A DNA stretch of 64,000 nucleotides, from contig NZ_RCCC01000001.1 in the NCBI RefSeq assembly GCF_003663825.1, forward strand, positions 3,728,501 to 3,792,500, written 5' to 3'. The DNA is from Acidovorax sp. 106. Its GTDB lineage: Bacteria; Pseudomonadota; Gammaproteobacteria; Burkholderiales; Burkholderiaceae_C. The number at the start of each line of letters is the position of its first letter. Within the stretch, counting starts at the first letter, position 1. The notes under the pieces are model-generated. The model did no database searches. It was not told the DNA's origin and worked only from the letters and a program-made list of their open reading frames with translations. A program made the translations under genes and the position numbers. Of the stretch, positions 1 through 8,659 are shown one piece after another.

Positions 1-736
1 ACAGGTTGGTCGCCGCCACCACATCAAAGCGGCCGGGCTGCAGCACAAAGCGGGCGGTGAGGATGTCGATGTGCTGCTTGTCCAGGGTGATCTCGGGGTA
101 GTCCTTGGCGACGTCGTCCGCCCTCTTATCCCACCAGGGCATGCTGATGGCGATGCCGTTGCTCTTGGTGGCCAGGGTGACGTGCTTTTTGGGGCGGCTT
201 TGGGCCAGGTCGAAGGCGAACTTCAAGAGGCGGTTGGCGCCGTGGCGGGAGTAGACCGATTCCTGGATGACGATTTCCCGGTCGGTGCCCTCGTACATGA
301 TGCCGCCGAGCGACGTGTATTCGCCTTCGGTGTTCTCACGCACCACGTAGTAGTCGATGTCGCCAGGCTTGCGGCCTGCCAGGGGGCAAGGCACGCCTTC
401 AAACAAACGCACGGGGCGCAGGTTGATGTACTGGTCGAACTCGCGGCGGAACTTGAGCAGAGACCCCCACAGCGAGACATGGTCGGGCACGGTGGCGGGC
501 CAGCCTACGGCGCCAAAGAAGATGGCGTCCATGCCCGAGAGCTGGGCTTTCCAGTCGTCGGGCATCATTTTTCCGTGCTGGGCGTAGTAGTCGCAGCTGG
601 CCCACTCGAAGGTGTGCAGTTGCAGCTCAAAGCCAAAGCGGGCGGCGGCGGCCTCAATGGCGCGCAGGCCTTCGGGCATCACTTCTTTGCCGATGCCGTC
701 TCCGGGCAATACGGCGATTTGGTAGGTTTTGGTCAT
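1..736 (-). CDS. Tartrate / D-malate dehydrogenase (isocitrate/isopropylmalate dehydrogenase family), 3' end outside window
   Basis: This is the first part of an NAD-dependent beta-decarboxylating dehydrogenase that oxidises tartrate, D-malate or a similar 2-hydroxyacid. The gene is read from the ATG at 736 down to the window edge, so about 245 residues are visible and the C-terminus is missing. The N-terminus (MTKTYQIAVLPGDGIG) has the family's GDGIG nucleotide-fold signature, and further on are RENTEGEYTS and LRPVRLF, typical of the tartrate/malate branch rather than LeuB. It is divergent from a LysR regulator, with 97 bases between the two start codons, as in dmlR-dmlA and ttu loci. The exact substrate cannot be read from sequence; TtuC/DmlA-like is the best call. 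Confidence 0.85.
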   Translation of the reverse strand, partial: MTKTYQIAVLPGDGIGKEVMPEGLRAIEAAAARFGFELQLHTFEWASCDYYAQHGKMMPDDWKAQLSGMDAIFFGAVGWPATVPDHVSLWGSLLKFRREFDQYINLRPVRLFEGVPCPLAGRKPGDIDYYVVRENTEGEYTSLGGIMYEGTDREIVIQESVYSRHGANRLLKFAFDLAQSRPKKHVTLATKSNGIAISMPWWDKRADDVAKDYPEITLDKQHIDILTARFVLQPGRFDVVAATNL

Positions 737-833
737 AGGTCTCCTTGGGCAATCAAATGGGGCAGTGGCTGCATTTTTGGCGAGAACGCGCGCAAATACA
801 ATCAGCGCTCTGTGGTCTGATTGTTTACACATC

Positions 834-1769
834 GTGCATAAAAACCCTTCGCCAGACGACCTGCGGGTGTTCACCGTGGTGGTGCGCAAAGCCAGCTTTG
901 CCGAGGCTGCGCAAGAGCTGGGTGCCTCGCCCGCCTATGTCAGCAAGCGCATTCGCCTGCTGGAAGAAGACCTGGCCGTGAAACTGCTGCACCGCACCAC
1001 CCGCCGCGTGAGCGTGACAGAAGAGGGTGAGCGCGTGTTCCACTGGGCGCAGCGCATTCTGGACGACATGGACCAACTGCTGCAGGAGGTGGCCGTGACG
1101 CGCGCCGAGCCGCGTGGCCTGCTGCGGGTGAGTTGCAGCTTTGGCTTTGGCCGCAGCGTGGTGGCGCCGGTGCTGTCGCAGCTGGTGGAGCGCCACCCCA
1201 GCCTGCAGGTGCGGCTGGAGGTGTTTGACCGGCTGGTGGACGTGGCGGGCGAGGGGTTTGACCTGGATGTGCGTGTGGGCGATGAAATTGCCCCGCACCT
1301 GATTGCCCGCCGCCTGGCAGACAACCACCGCGTGCTGTGCGCCGCCCCGTCCTATCTGGCGCGGCGCGGCACGCCCCGCACGTTGGCCGAGTTGCCCAGC
1401 CACGACTGCCTGGTGATCAAGGAGCGCGACCACCCCTTTGGCGTATGGCGCTTGCGCCATGCGGGGCAGGAGCAGGCCGTGAAAGTGCGTGGCCCCTTGT
1501 CGGCCAACAATGGCGAGATGGTGGTGCAGTGGGCCGTGGACGGGCGTGGAATTGCGTTGCGCTCGCTGTGGGACGTGGGCCCGCTGCTGCAACGCGGCCA
1601 GTTGGTGCAGGTGCTGCCCGATTGGCAACAGGAGGCCAACATCTGGGCCGTGTACCCCACGCGGCTGGAGCGCTCGGCCAAGGTGCGGGTGTGTGTGGAG
1701 TTTTTGCAGGAGCAGTTTCGCTTCAGGCCCTGGGCTGCGGGCGTGGTGGCCGGGGAGGGCGGCGCATGA
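834..1769 (+). CDS. LysR-family transcriptional regulator (DmlR/TtuA-like)
   Basis: Predicted LysR-type regulator of about 311 residues. The winged helix-turn-helix lies at residues 10-50 (FAEAAQELGASPAYVSKRI), followed by an effector-binding domain. I chose the GTG at 834 because it leads directly into the LysR N-terminus (HKNPSPDDLRVF); the ATG at 729 adds 35 residues unlike the family and overlaps the start of the divergent dehydrogenase. The divergent arrangement suggests it controls the tartrate/D-malate dehydrogenase gene and responds to that substrate. Its stop overlaps the start of the downstream transporter (ATGA at 1766), so the two are probably translationally coupled. The ligand is an inference. 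Confidence 0.85.
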   Translation: MHKNPSPDDLRVFTVVVRKASFAEAAQELGASPAYVSKRIRLLEEDLAVKLLHRTTRRVSVTEEGERVFHWAQRILDDMDQLLQEVAVTRAEPRGLLRVSCSFGFGRSVVAPVLSQLVERHPSLQVRLEVFDRLVDVAGEGFDLDVRVGDEIAPHLIARRLADNHRVLCAAPSYLARRGTPRTLAELPSHDCLVIKERDHPFGVWRLRHAGQEQAVKVRGPLSANNGEMVVQWAVDGRGIALRSLWDVGPLLQRGQLVQVLPDWQQEANIWAVYPTRLERSAKVRVCVEFLQEQFRFRPWAAGVVAGEGGA

Positions 1770-2722
1770 GCAGCACTTGGTCTGGCTGGCTGCCCCCTGA
1801 GAGCCTGGCTGTGCTGGCGGCGGCCACTTGGGCCACGGCCAGTTTGTTCTCTGCCGCCGCGTCGGCACGCATGGGGGCGTTTGCCTTTACCCGCTGGCGC
1901 ATGGTGTTTGCGGCCGTGCTGCTGTGGGGCATGGCGCTGGCCACGGGCAGCTGGCGCAGTCTGGAGGGGGGCGGTTTGGGTGCTGGGCCGGGCGTGGCTG
2001 GCGCGGTGGCCTGGGATGCGGTGGGCCTGCTGGTGCTGTCGGGCGTGATCGGCATCTTTGTGGGCGACACGGCGCTGTTCGCCTGCATGAACCGGCTGGG
2101 GCCGCGCCGCTCGGGCTTATTGTTTGCCACACATTCGCTGTTCACGGTGGTGTTGGCGGCGCTGTTTCTGGACGAATCGCTCAAGGGCTGTGCCTTGCCG
2201 GGCGGTGTGCTGCTGGTGGGCGGTGTCATGGGCGCCATTGCGTTTGGCAAGCGCGGCGGCGTGGCGCACCCGCTCGAATCCACCCAAGGCCAACTGGCGG
2301 TGGGTGTGGCGCTGGGGGTGTTATCGGCCTTGGGGCAATCGGTGGGCACCTTGGTGCTCAAGCCCGCCATGGCGGCGGGGCTCGACCCGGTGGCCGCATC
2401 GGCCGTGCGCATGACGGCGGGCTTTGCCTGCCATGCCCTGTTGTGGTGCGCTGGCTTGCCTATGGCGCGGGTGCAGTCGCCCCTGCAGTGGCGCGACCTG
2501 GCCTACACCTTTGCCAGTGCCACCCTGGCCATGGCCGTGGGCATGACGCTGATCCTCAAGGCCCTGCAGCACGGCAGCGCCGGGCTGGTGGGGATGCTGT
2601 CGTCGGTGTCGCCCGTACTGCTGTTGCCCCTGCTGTGGTGGCGCACCGGGCAGCGCCCGGCCTGGGGTGCCTGGGTAGGCGCAGCCATGGCGGTGCTGGG
2701 GTGTGCGCTGCTTTTGGGGTGA
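1766..2722 (+). CDS. DMT/EamA-family transporter
   Basis: Integral membrane protein of about 318 residues with roughly ten hydrophobic segments in two halves (about 10-150 and 170-315), the layout of two EamA domains in drug/metabolite transporters. It starts at the ATG overlapping the LysR stop codon, in the same frame as a longer open frame that begins inside the LysR gene. Features such as GVIGIFVGDTALF and the C-terminal SVSPVLLLPLLWW fit the family. The substrate is unknown; linkage to a LysR gene and a hydroxyacid dehydrogenase hints at metabolite efflux, but that is only context. Confidence 0.85.
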   Translation: MSSTWSGWLPPESLAVLAAATWATASLFSAAASARMGAFAFTRWRMVFAAVLLWGMALATGSWRSLEGGGLGAGPGVAGAVAWDAVGLLVLSGVIGIFVGDTALFACMNRLGPRRSGLLFATHSLFTVVLAALFLDESLKGCALPGGVLLVGGVMGAIAFGKRGGVAHPLESTQGQLAVGVALGVLSALGQSVGTLVLKPAMAAGLDPVAASAVRMTAGFACHALLWCAGLPMARVQSPLQWRDLAYTFASATLAMAVGMTLILKALQHGSAGLVGMLSSVSPVLLLPLLWWRTGQRPAWGAWVGAAMAVLGCALLLG

Positions 2723-2794
2723 CTTGGGGTGGTGTAGGTCGCGCCGCCCGTGCTTCCATGGATGGGTTCTGTAGGCCAGGAACGCTGCATTGCA

Positions 2795-2846
2795 TATAAA
2801 AATAGCTGCTGGCGCCTGATTGACAAGCGCGAGCAGCTATAAATTT
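2795..2846. repeat. Family A hairpin repeat, copy 1 (between convergent genes)
   Basis: A copy of the dispersed hairpin described in the findings. ATAGCTGCTGGCGC and GCGCGAGCAGCTAT form an interrupted palindrome around TGATTGACAA. It sits between the convergent DMT transporter and yqeY genes, where a stem-loop could stop transcription from both sides. Confidence 0.7.
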
Positions 2847-2876
2847 AGTAGCGAATGTACAGGTGCTCGAGGGCGA

Positions 2877-3323
2877 TCAGCCTGCCAGCGCAGCCTTCAC
2901 AGCGGCAGACACCTGGCCCATGTCGGCCTTGCCTGCCAGGCGGGTCTTGACCACGCCCATCACCTTGCCCATGTCGCCAGGGCCTGCAGCACCCAGCTCG
3001 GCCACGATGGCCTTGACAGCGGCCAGGGTTTCTTCGGCTGACATGCGCTCGGGCAAGTAGGCCTGCAGCACCACCATTTCAGACTTTTCCTTGTCGGCCA
3101 GGTCCTGGCGGTTGGCACCTTCAAAGGCGGCAATGCTGTCCTTGCGCTGCTTGATGAGCTTGTCCACGATGGCGACGATGGCTGCATCGTCCAGCTCCAC
3201 ACGCTCGTCCACTTCCTTTTGCTTCATGGCTGCTTGCAGCAGGCGAATGGTGCCCAGGCGCTCACTGTCCTTGGCGCGCATGGCGGTTTTCATGTCTTCG
3301 GTGATTTGGGCTTTGAGGCTCAT
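2877..3323 (-). CDS. yqeY: GatB/YqeY domain-containing protein
   Basis: A 148-residue, mostly helical protein of the YqeY family, which resembles the C-terminal tail domain of the GatB amidotransferase subunit. It begins MSLKAQITEDMKTAMRAKD and contains the family's KEVDERVELDD, LQAYLPE and GDMGKVM stretches. Length is normal for stand-alone YqeY. It lies downstream of rpsU on the same strand, the common rpsU-yqeY neighbourhood. A possible tRNA- or ribosome-related role is inferred; no catalytic residues are known to me for this family. Confidence 0.92.
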   Translation of the reverse strand: MSLKAQITEDMKTAMRAKDSERLGTIRLLQAAMKQKEVDERVELDDAAIVAIVDKLIKQRKDSIAAFEGANRQDLADKEKSEMVVLQAYLPERMSAEETLAAVKAIVAELGAAGPGDMGKVMGVVKTRLAGKADMGQVSAAVKAALAG

Positions 3324-3360
3324 GGCGGCATTCCTTTGCAGTCAGGGGGATAGCAGAAGA

Positions 3361-3461
3361 GGGTTTGTCAAAAGGCTTTATGGCGAGGCGCAATGCCGCA
3401 GACAGTAGCTAAGGCTACGGCAAGGCAGTGCAACGACGCCAGAAAGCCTTTTGACAAACCC
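3361..3461. repeat. Family B large palindromic element (copy B1)
   Basis: Perfect 19-base inverted arms at 3361-3379 and 3443-3461 (GGGTTTGTCAAAAGGCTTT and its complement) enclose an inner hairpin GTAGC-taag-GCTAC flanked by GCAGACA and GGCAAG. The inner motif recurs with different stem sequences at 19058-19157 and twice within 33745-34013. It lies between rpsU and yqeY. Confidence 0.8.
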
Positions 3462-3462
3462 G

Positions 3463-3502
3463 AAAAACAAAAAACCCGCGCTTGGCGTCCCTAGCGCGGG
3501 TT
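3463..3502 (-). terminator. Intrinsic terminator of rpsU
   Basis: On the minus strand AACCCGCGCT pairs with AGCGCGGGTT (3493-3502 with 3473-3482), followed by a U-rich tail (the A-rich run at 3463-3476 on the plus strand). It lies 27 bases after the rpsU stop. Confidence 0.9.
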
Positions 3503-3528
3503 GTGTGTCGGCCCAGGGCCGGCAACGA

Positions 3529-3741
3529 TCAGTACAGCTTCTTAGGCAGCTGCATGCTGCGAACGCGCTTGTAGTGGCGCTTCACGGCGGCTGCCTTCTT
3601 GCGCTTGCGTTCTGCTGTGGGCTTTTCGTAGAACTCGCGGGCGCGCAGGTCGGTCAGCAGGCCCAGCTTTTCAATGGTGCGCTTGAAGCGGCGCAGTGCA
3701 ACGTCAAAGGGTTCGTTTTCTTTTACGCGGATCGTAGTCAT
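3529..3741 (-). CDS. rpsU: 30S ribosomal protein S21
   Basis: A 70-residue basic protein that starts [20 protein letters not shown] and ends [13 protein letters not shown], the full usual length of bacterial S21. S21 binds the small subunit near the platform and assists mRNA engagement. The middle carries the lysine/arginine-rich stretch typical of the family ([13 protein letters not shown]). It has its own terminator just downstream and a good -10 hexamer upstream (3869-3874). The yqeY gene follows after palindrome B1, so the pair may be only partly co-transcribed. Confidence 0.97.
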
Positions 3742-3868
3742 TAGCTAATGTTTTCCAAAAGTGTGCCCGCAGAGGGTTTCCAGGAGATCGAGCCTGAAGA
3801 CCGTGCGTGGCGGGTTCCCCGTCTGTAACTAGTATTTGGCCGACGGGGTGATGCCAGCAAAGCCGAGG

Positions 3869-3874
3869 ATTATA
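3869..3874 (-). promoter_or_regulatory. Candidate -10 element for rpsU
   Basis: On the minus strand this is a perfect TATAAT hexamer, about 128 bases upstream of the rpsU start. No convincing -35 is seen at normal spacing, so the call is tentative. Confidence 0.4.
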
Positions 3875-4022
3875 GCCTTTTATTTTTAGCGTGGCGGCTC
3901 TGTCGCATGTTTCTGGGCCAGCGGAATCTGCCAAGGCGATACAAAGGTGCCGTGGCTTGGTTTTTGCTTTGAATTTGCAAAGTATTTACAAATGGCTACA
4001 TCTTCTGTGAAGGCCCGGAAAC

Positions 4023-7000
4023 ATGCCCATCACGCACCGCTTGTCGGTTTGGCTAGGGCGCCTGAGTGTGGGGCGCAAGCTGATGCTGATCTACCTGCTC
4101 GATCTCACGGCCGTCATCTATGTCTCCAGCATCCTGATCCACGAGAAGAACGAGGCGATTGACTTCACCCGCAAGGAGACCGTGGGCACGGCCTATGCCT
4201 CGGTGGTGCGCGACGGGTTGATGGGGCAGTTTTTGCATGCCCAAGGGGCAGGTGCGGCAGTGGATGCGGTGCTGCAGCGCCTGTCGGTCATGCGCGATGC
4301 CCATGACGGCAAATTGAAAACGGCCCCCGCGAGCCAGCGCTTTACCGATGCATTGGCGGTTTTTGCCTTGCCGCAGGCTGGGTTGCAGGCCAATGCAGTC
4401 TCGCTGGCGGCGGCCCGCAGTCAGTTACTGCGCGATGGGCGCGAGTTGCTCACGACCATCGCCAACCAGTCCAACTTGATTTTGGACCCCGAACTCGACA
4501 GCTACTACGTGATGTCGCTGGTGGTTCTGCGGTTTCCCGAGTTGCTGCAGGCGGTGCACGACACCATGGTGTTTTTGCAGGCCAGCAAATCTGCGCGGGG
4601 TCCGCAGTGGTCGTCGGAGTTGCTGACGCTGGCCGGGCGGCTGGACGCCGTCATGCAGGGCATCGAGTCGGACTACAACCAGGCTTTTATCGCAGGCACG
4701 CCGGAGATGCACCGGGCACTGGGCGGTCAGCGCGAGGCTTTGAAAGCATCGCTCATGGAGCTGCAGAGCCTGCTGCAGGCCATGGCGGCGGGGGAGTCGC
4801 GCCGCAGTGTGGCCGATGTGGCGCAGCAGCAGGCCCAGGTGCTTCAGGCGCTGACCTGGGCGTGGGACTCGGGCATCACCGACCTGGACCGCCTGCTGGC
4901 CCAGCGCGTCGATGGGCTGTTTGCCCGCATGTGGCTGCACCTGGGCACCGCGCTGGTGCTGCTGGGCTGCATCTTGAGCTTGGTCACCCTCGTGGCCCGG
5001 CAGATCGCCAAGCCCTTGCAGCAGCTGGCCAAGGTGGCCGATGACGTACGCCACAGCGGGGACCACAGCCTGCGCGCGCAGTGGGCCAGCCGCGACGAAA
5101 TCGGCCGCCTGGTCACCGCCTTCAACGACATGCTGGCCCAGCTGGACCGCGAACGCCTGCTGCAGCAAGAGCTGGCCGCCAGCGCCCGTGCCGCGCAGGC
5201 GCAGCGTGAGCTGGTGGAGGCCTTCCCGATTGCGCTGATGGTGACGTCCATCCCTGAGCACGAAGTGCTGCATGCCAACGCGCCCGCCAGCCCGTGGCTC
5301 AACGGCCGGGAGCGGGACCCCTGGGTGGCGGGCCTGGAGCCTGGGGTGCGCGCGCGGTTCTTTCAGCGCCTGGCCGATCTGGGCTCGGTGGACGAGTTTG
5401 AGGTGCGCTGGAAGGGCGGCGCAGAGCCCTCATGGGCTGTGCTGTCGGCCCGCCGCTTGCAGTACCAGGGGCGTGATGCGGTGCTGACATCCTTCACCCC
5501 CATCAATGTGCTCAAGGTCATGGAGCAGCGCCTGGAGTTGTGGGCCAAGGTGTTTGAGGCCTCGTCCGAGGGCATCATCATCATGGACGCCCACCATCAG
5601 GTGCTCAGCGTGAACAAGGCGTTTTGCCGCAGCACCCACTACGACTTCTACGAGCTGATTGGCGAAAACCTGGGCATGCTGCTGGAAGAGGGCGCAGGTG
5701 AGCTCTTGGCGGTGCAGATAGCGCACGCCATGCGCGACAAGGAGTCGTGGCAAGGTGAGGTGCGGTTTCGCCGCCGCTCGGGCGAGACCTACCCAGCCTG
5801 GCTCATGGTGTCGGCCGTGCGCGAGGGCAAGGACGGTCTGGTGTCTAACCACATCGGCATCGCCATCGACATCACCGACCGCAAGCGGAGCGAGGAGCGC
5901 ATCCAGTTTTTGGCGCACCACGATGTGCTGACCGAGCTGCCCAACCGCTCGCTGTGCGTGCAGCACCTGCAGCGTGCGTTGGTGCAGGCCAAAGAGGCGG
6001 GCACCCAGGTGGCCGTGCTGTTCATCGATTTGGACCGTTTCAAAACCATCAACGACACGCTGGGCCACCACATTGGCGATGGGTTGCTGCGTTCGGTGGC
6101 GACGCGGCTGGTGCAGGCTGTGCGCACGCTCGACACGGTCAGCCGCCTGGGAGGGGATGAGTTTGTGGTGGTGATGCGCGACGTGGCGGGCCGCGACGAC
6201 GTACAGCAACTGGTCGAGCGCCGCCTGATCCCGCTCATCCGCCAAAGCCATCCGGTGGAGGGGCATGAGCTGAACGTATCGTGCAGCGTGGGCATTGCGG
6301 TGTACCCCGAAGACGGTGCTGACCTGGACGAACTGATGCGCCGCGCCGATGCTGCCATGTACGAAGCCAAGACCACTGGCCGGGACATGGCCATGTTCTA
6401 TTCGGTCGAGACCGACCAGCGCGCCCAAGCCCGCCAGACCATGGAGCAGCACCTGCGCCGTGCGCTGGAGCGAGATGAATTCCATGTGCACTACCAACCC
6501 CGCGTCAGCGCCCGGGGCGGGCGCTTGCAGGGTGTGGAGGCCCTGCTGCGCTGGCGCCACCCGGTGCTGGGGTCCGTGCCGCCCATGGACTTCATTCCGA
6601 TTGCCGAAGAGACAGGCATGATCCGCGCCATTGGCGCATGGGTGTTGGAGCAGGCTTGCCTGCAGTGGGTGCAGTGGCAGGCCTTGCCCCCCACCGATGG
6701 TGTGCCGCACCCGCTGCGCGGCGTGGCCGTGTCGGTCAATCTGTCGGCCACCCAGTTGGCCGACCCCCACCTGGTGCCCGACATTGCCGCGCTGTTGCAG
6801 CGCACGGGCGTGCCCGCCCACCGGCTGGAGTTGGAGATCACCGAATCCCAGCTCATGGACAACGCCGACGCCGCTGCGCAGCAGCTCACCGCCCTCAAGG
6901 CGCTGGGGTTGCAGTTGGCCATTGACGACTTTGGCACCGGGTATTCCAGCCTGGGGTATCTCAAGCGGTTTGAGATTGATCGGCTCAAGGTCGACAAATC

Positions 7001-7292
7001 GTTTGTGCACGACATGCTCACCAACCCGGCCGACATGGCCATCACCCGGGCGGTGATTGCGCTGGGGCACACCTTGGGACTCAAGATCGTGGCCGAGGGT
7101 GTCAAAGACCTGGTCACGGCGCAGGTGCTCAGTGCGCTGGACTGCGAGGAACTGCAGGGCTACTACTTCAGCCGCCCCCTGCCGCCGCAGCAACTGGAGG
7201 TGTGGGCCTTGCAGAACCCGACCTTTCTGTCCTCAGCGCCCCCACTCCCGCAACTGGCAGCCAGTGCTCCCCAGGTCTCCACACCGGGGTGA
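4023..7292 (+). CDS. Membrane sensor with HAMP, PAS, GGDEF and EAL domains (c-di-GMP turnover)
   Basis: A 1089-residue protein predicted to make and/or degrade cyclic di-GMP. Membrane segments lie near residues 18-42 and 303-325, bounding a periplasmic sensor region of about 260 residues with an LDPELDSYYVM motif also found in chemoreceptor sensor domains. Then come HAMP (about 325-380), an intermediate PAS-like stretch (about 395-495), PAS (about 505-620), GGDEF (about 625-790) and EAL (about 815-1070). The GGDEF signature is intact at 710-714 with an upstream RTLD inhibitory site, and EAL is intact at 839-841 with DDFGTGYSS further on. Both activities could be functional. It is monocistronic, between divergent rpsU and a convergent flavoprotein gene. 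The signal sensed is unknown. Confidence 0.93.
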   Translation: MPITHRLSVWLGRLSVGRKLMLIYLLDLTAVIYVSSILIHEKNEAIDFTRKETVGTAYASVVRDGLMGQFLHAQGAGAAVDAVLQRLSVMRDAHDGKLKTAPASQRFTDALAVFALPQAGLQANAVSLAAARSQLLRDGRELLTTIANQSNLILDPELDSYYVMSLVVLRFPELLQAVHDTMVFLQASKSARGPQWSSELLTLAGRLDAVMQGIESDYNQAFIAGTPEMHRALGGQREALKASLMELQSLLQAMAAGESRRSVADVAQQQAQVLQALTWAWDSGITDLDRLLAQRVDGLFARMWLHLGTALVLLGCILSLVTLVARQIAKPLQQLAKVADDVRHSGDHSLRAQWASRDEIGRLVTAFNDMLAQLDRERLLQQELAASARAAQAQRELVEAFPIALMVTSIPEHEVLHANAPASPWLNGRERDPWVAGLEPGVRARFFQRLADLGSVDEFEVRWKGGAEPSWAVLSARRLQYQGRDAVLTSFTPINVLKVMEQRLELWAKVFEASSEGIIIMDAHHQVLSVNKAFCRSTHYDFYELIGENLGMLLEEGAGELLAVQIAHAMRDKESWQGEVRFRRRSGETYPAWLMVSAVREGKDGLVSNHIGIAIDITDRKRSEERIQFLAHHDVLTELPNRSLCVQHLQRALVQAKEAGTQVAVLFIDLDRFKTINDTLGHHIGDGLLRSVATRLVQAVRTLDTVSRLGGDEFVVVMRDVAGRDDVQQLVERRLIPLIRQSHPVEGHELNVSCSVGIAVYPEDGADLDELMRRADAAMYEAKTTGRDMAMFYSVETDQRAQARQTMEQHLRRALERDEFHVHYQPRVSARGGRLQGVEALLRWRHPVLGSVPPMDFIPIAEETGMIRAIGAWVLEQACLQWVQWQALPPTDGVPHPLRGVAVSVNLSATQLADPHLVPDIAALLQRTGVPAHRLELEITESQLMDNADAAAQQLTALKALGLQLAIDDFGTGYSSLGYLKRFEIDRLKVDKSFVHDMLTNPADMAITRAVIALGHTLGLKIVAEGVKDLVTAQVLSALDCEELQGYYFSRPLPPQQLEVWALQNPTFLSSAPPLPQLAASAPQVSTPG

Positions 7293-7355
7293 TCGCAACA
7301 CCGTGGCGGCGCAGCGGACCGTAGCGCGGCGGTGTCACTCGGCGCTGGTGGATGT

Positions 7356-8618
7356 TTACGCGGCCTCGGTGGGCTGCGCACCTGGCAGCGCCTGCGCGCA
7401 GGCCATGCCGCTGGCCCAGGCCCACTGAAAGTTGTAGCCGCCCAGCCAGCCGGTGATGTCCACCACCTCGCCAATGAAATACAGCCCCGGCTGGGCCTTG
7501 CACTCCATGGTCTGCTGCGACAGCGCTTGGGTGTCCACGCCGCCCAGCGTCACCTCGGCCTTTTTGTAGCCCTCGGTGCCCGTGGGCGTCAGCTCCCAGC
7601 GCGCCAACTGCTCGGCCAGCTTGGCCAGGGCTTTGTCCGACGCTTCGGCCACGGGGCGCTGCCAGTCGGCCTCGCGCTGCGCCCACGCATCGGCCAGGCG
7701 GCTGGGCACCAGCGTGGCCAGCTCGTTGGCAATCAGCTTGCGCGAGCGGGCTTTGGCCTGCTGCAGCGCCTCGGGCAAATCCACCGTGGGCGCCAGGTTC
7801 ACGGCCAGCGGCGTGCCCTCGCGCCAGTAGCTGGAAATTTGCAGCACCGCCGGGCCCGACAGCCCCCGGTGGGTGAACAGCAAATCCTCATCAAACGCCA
7901 TGCGCTCTTTCTTGCTGCCCGTGCTGATTTGCACCGGTAGCGCAAGGCCTGACAGTTGGGCATAGGGCGCCCAATCCGCGCCATCGAAAGTCAGCGGCAC
8001 CAGCCCGGGGCGCCGTTCCACCAGCGGAATGTTGAACTGCTGCGCCAGCCGGTAGCCCAGGTCCGTCGCGCCGATCTTGGGAATCGACAAGCCCCCCGTC
8101 GCCACCACCACACTGCGCGTGAGCACAGCGCCTTGGCTGGTATCAATTTGATAGCTGCCAGCGCTTGATCCATCTGCGCTAGAAGGCAAAAACGCTATAT
8201 TTTTGACACTGCAAGGCTGCCTCCGCGTCACCTGGCCCGCCTCGCACTCGGCCAGCAGCATCTGGATGATGTCCTCGGCCGAGCGGTCGGCAAACAACTG
8301 GCCCTTGTGCTTTTCGTGAAAGGGGATGCCGTGCTTTTGCACCAGCGCGATGAAATCGGCCGGGGTGTAGCGCGACAGGGCCGATCGGCAAAACTGCGGG
8401 TTCTGCCCCACAAAGTGCTTGTGCGGTGCCCGCACATCCAGATCGCGGTTCGTGAAGTTGCACCGCCCGCCGCCTGAGATTCGGATCTTCTCGGCCACCT
8501 TGTCACTGTGGTCGATGAGCAGCACCTTCAAACCCCGCTGGCCCGCCTGGCCCGCGCAAAACAGGCCAGCGGCGCCAGCGCCGATGATGATGGCGTCAAA
8601 ATATGGATGTGAGTGCAC
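7356..8618 (-). CDS. BaiN/HI0933-family NAD(P)/FAD-dependent oxidoreductase
   Basis: A 420-residue flavoprotein of the HI0933 family. It has the dinucleotide-binding motif GAGAAG at about residues 13-18 and the family motif SGGGRCNFTN near residue 50; the C-terminus carries GLYFIGEVVDITGWLGGYNFQWA, typical of the family's second FAD contact. The start is a GTG at 8618 (GTG CAC TCA CAT). Residues about 138-159 are encoded by an in-frame copy of the family A hairpin repeat and form a low-similarity insertion (IAFLPSSADGSSAGSYQ). The physiological substrate of this family in betaproteobacteria is not established. It is convergent with the GGDEF-EAL gene. Confidence 0.9.
   Translation of the reverse strand: MHSHPYFDAIIIGAGAAGLFCAGQAGQRGLKVLLIDHSDKVAEKIRISGGGRCNFTNRDLDVRAPHKHFVGQNPQFCRSALSRYTPADFIALVQKHGIPFHEKHKGQLFADRSAEDIIQMLLAECEAGQVTRRQPCSVKNIAFLPSSADGSSAGSYQIDTSQGAVLTRSVVVATGGLSIPKIGATDLGYRLAQQFNIPLVERRPGLVPLTFDGADWAPYAQLSGLALPVQISTGSKKERMAFDEDLLFTHRGLSGPAVLQISSYWREGTPLAVNLAPTVDLPEALQQAKARSRKLIANELATLVPSRLADAWAQREADWQRPVAEASDKALAKLAEQLARWELTPTGTEGYKKAEVTLGGVDTQALSQQTMECKAQPGLYFIGEVVDITGWLGGYNFQWAWASGMACAQALPGAQPTEAA
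8141..8207. repeat. Family A hairpin repeat, copy 2 (inside a coding region)
   Basis: Contains GATAGCTGCCAGCGCTTGAT and TGCGCTAGAAGGC, the same arms as intergenic copies. It lies wholly inside the BaiN-like gene and keeps the reading frame open, adding about 22 residues. Confidence 0.65.
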
Positions 8619-8659
8619 AAAAATCCAAAGATTATAGAAACTCCGTAGAAATTTCGGAA

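Noticed and set aside
3704..3934. 76-residue minus-strand frame overlapping the rpsU start
   Set aside because: It covers the rpsU promoter and start codon in another frame and has no homology cues.
5430..7193. 587-residue minus-strand frame inside the GGDEF-EAL gene
   Set aside because: Antisense shadow of intact GGDEF and EAL domains; His/Gln/Gly-rich without a recognisable fold.
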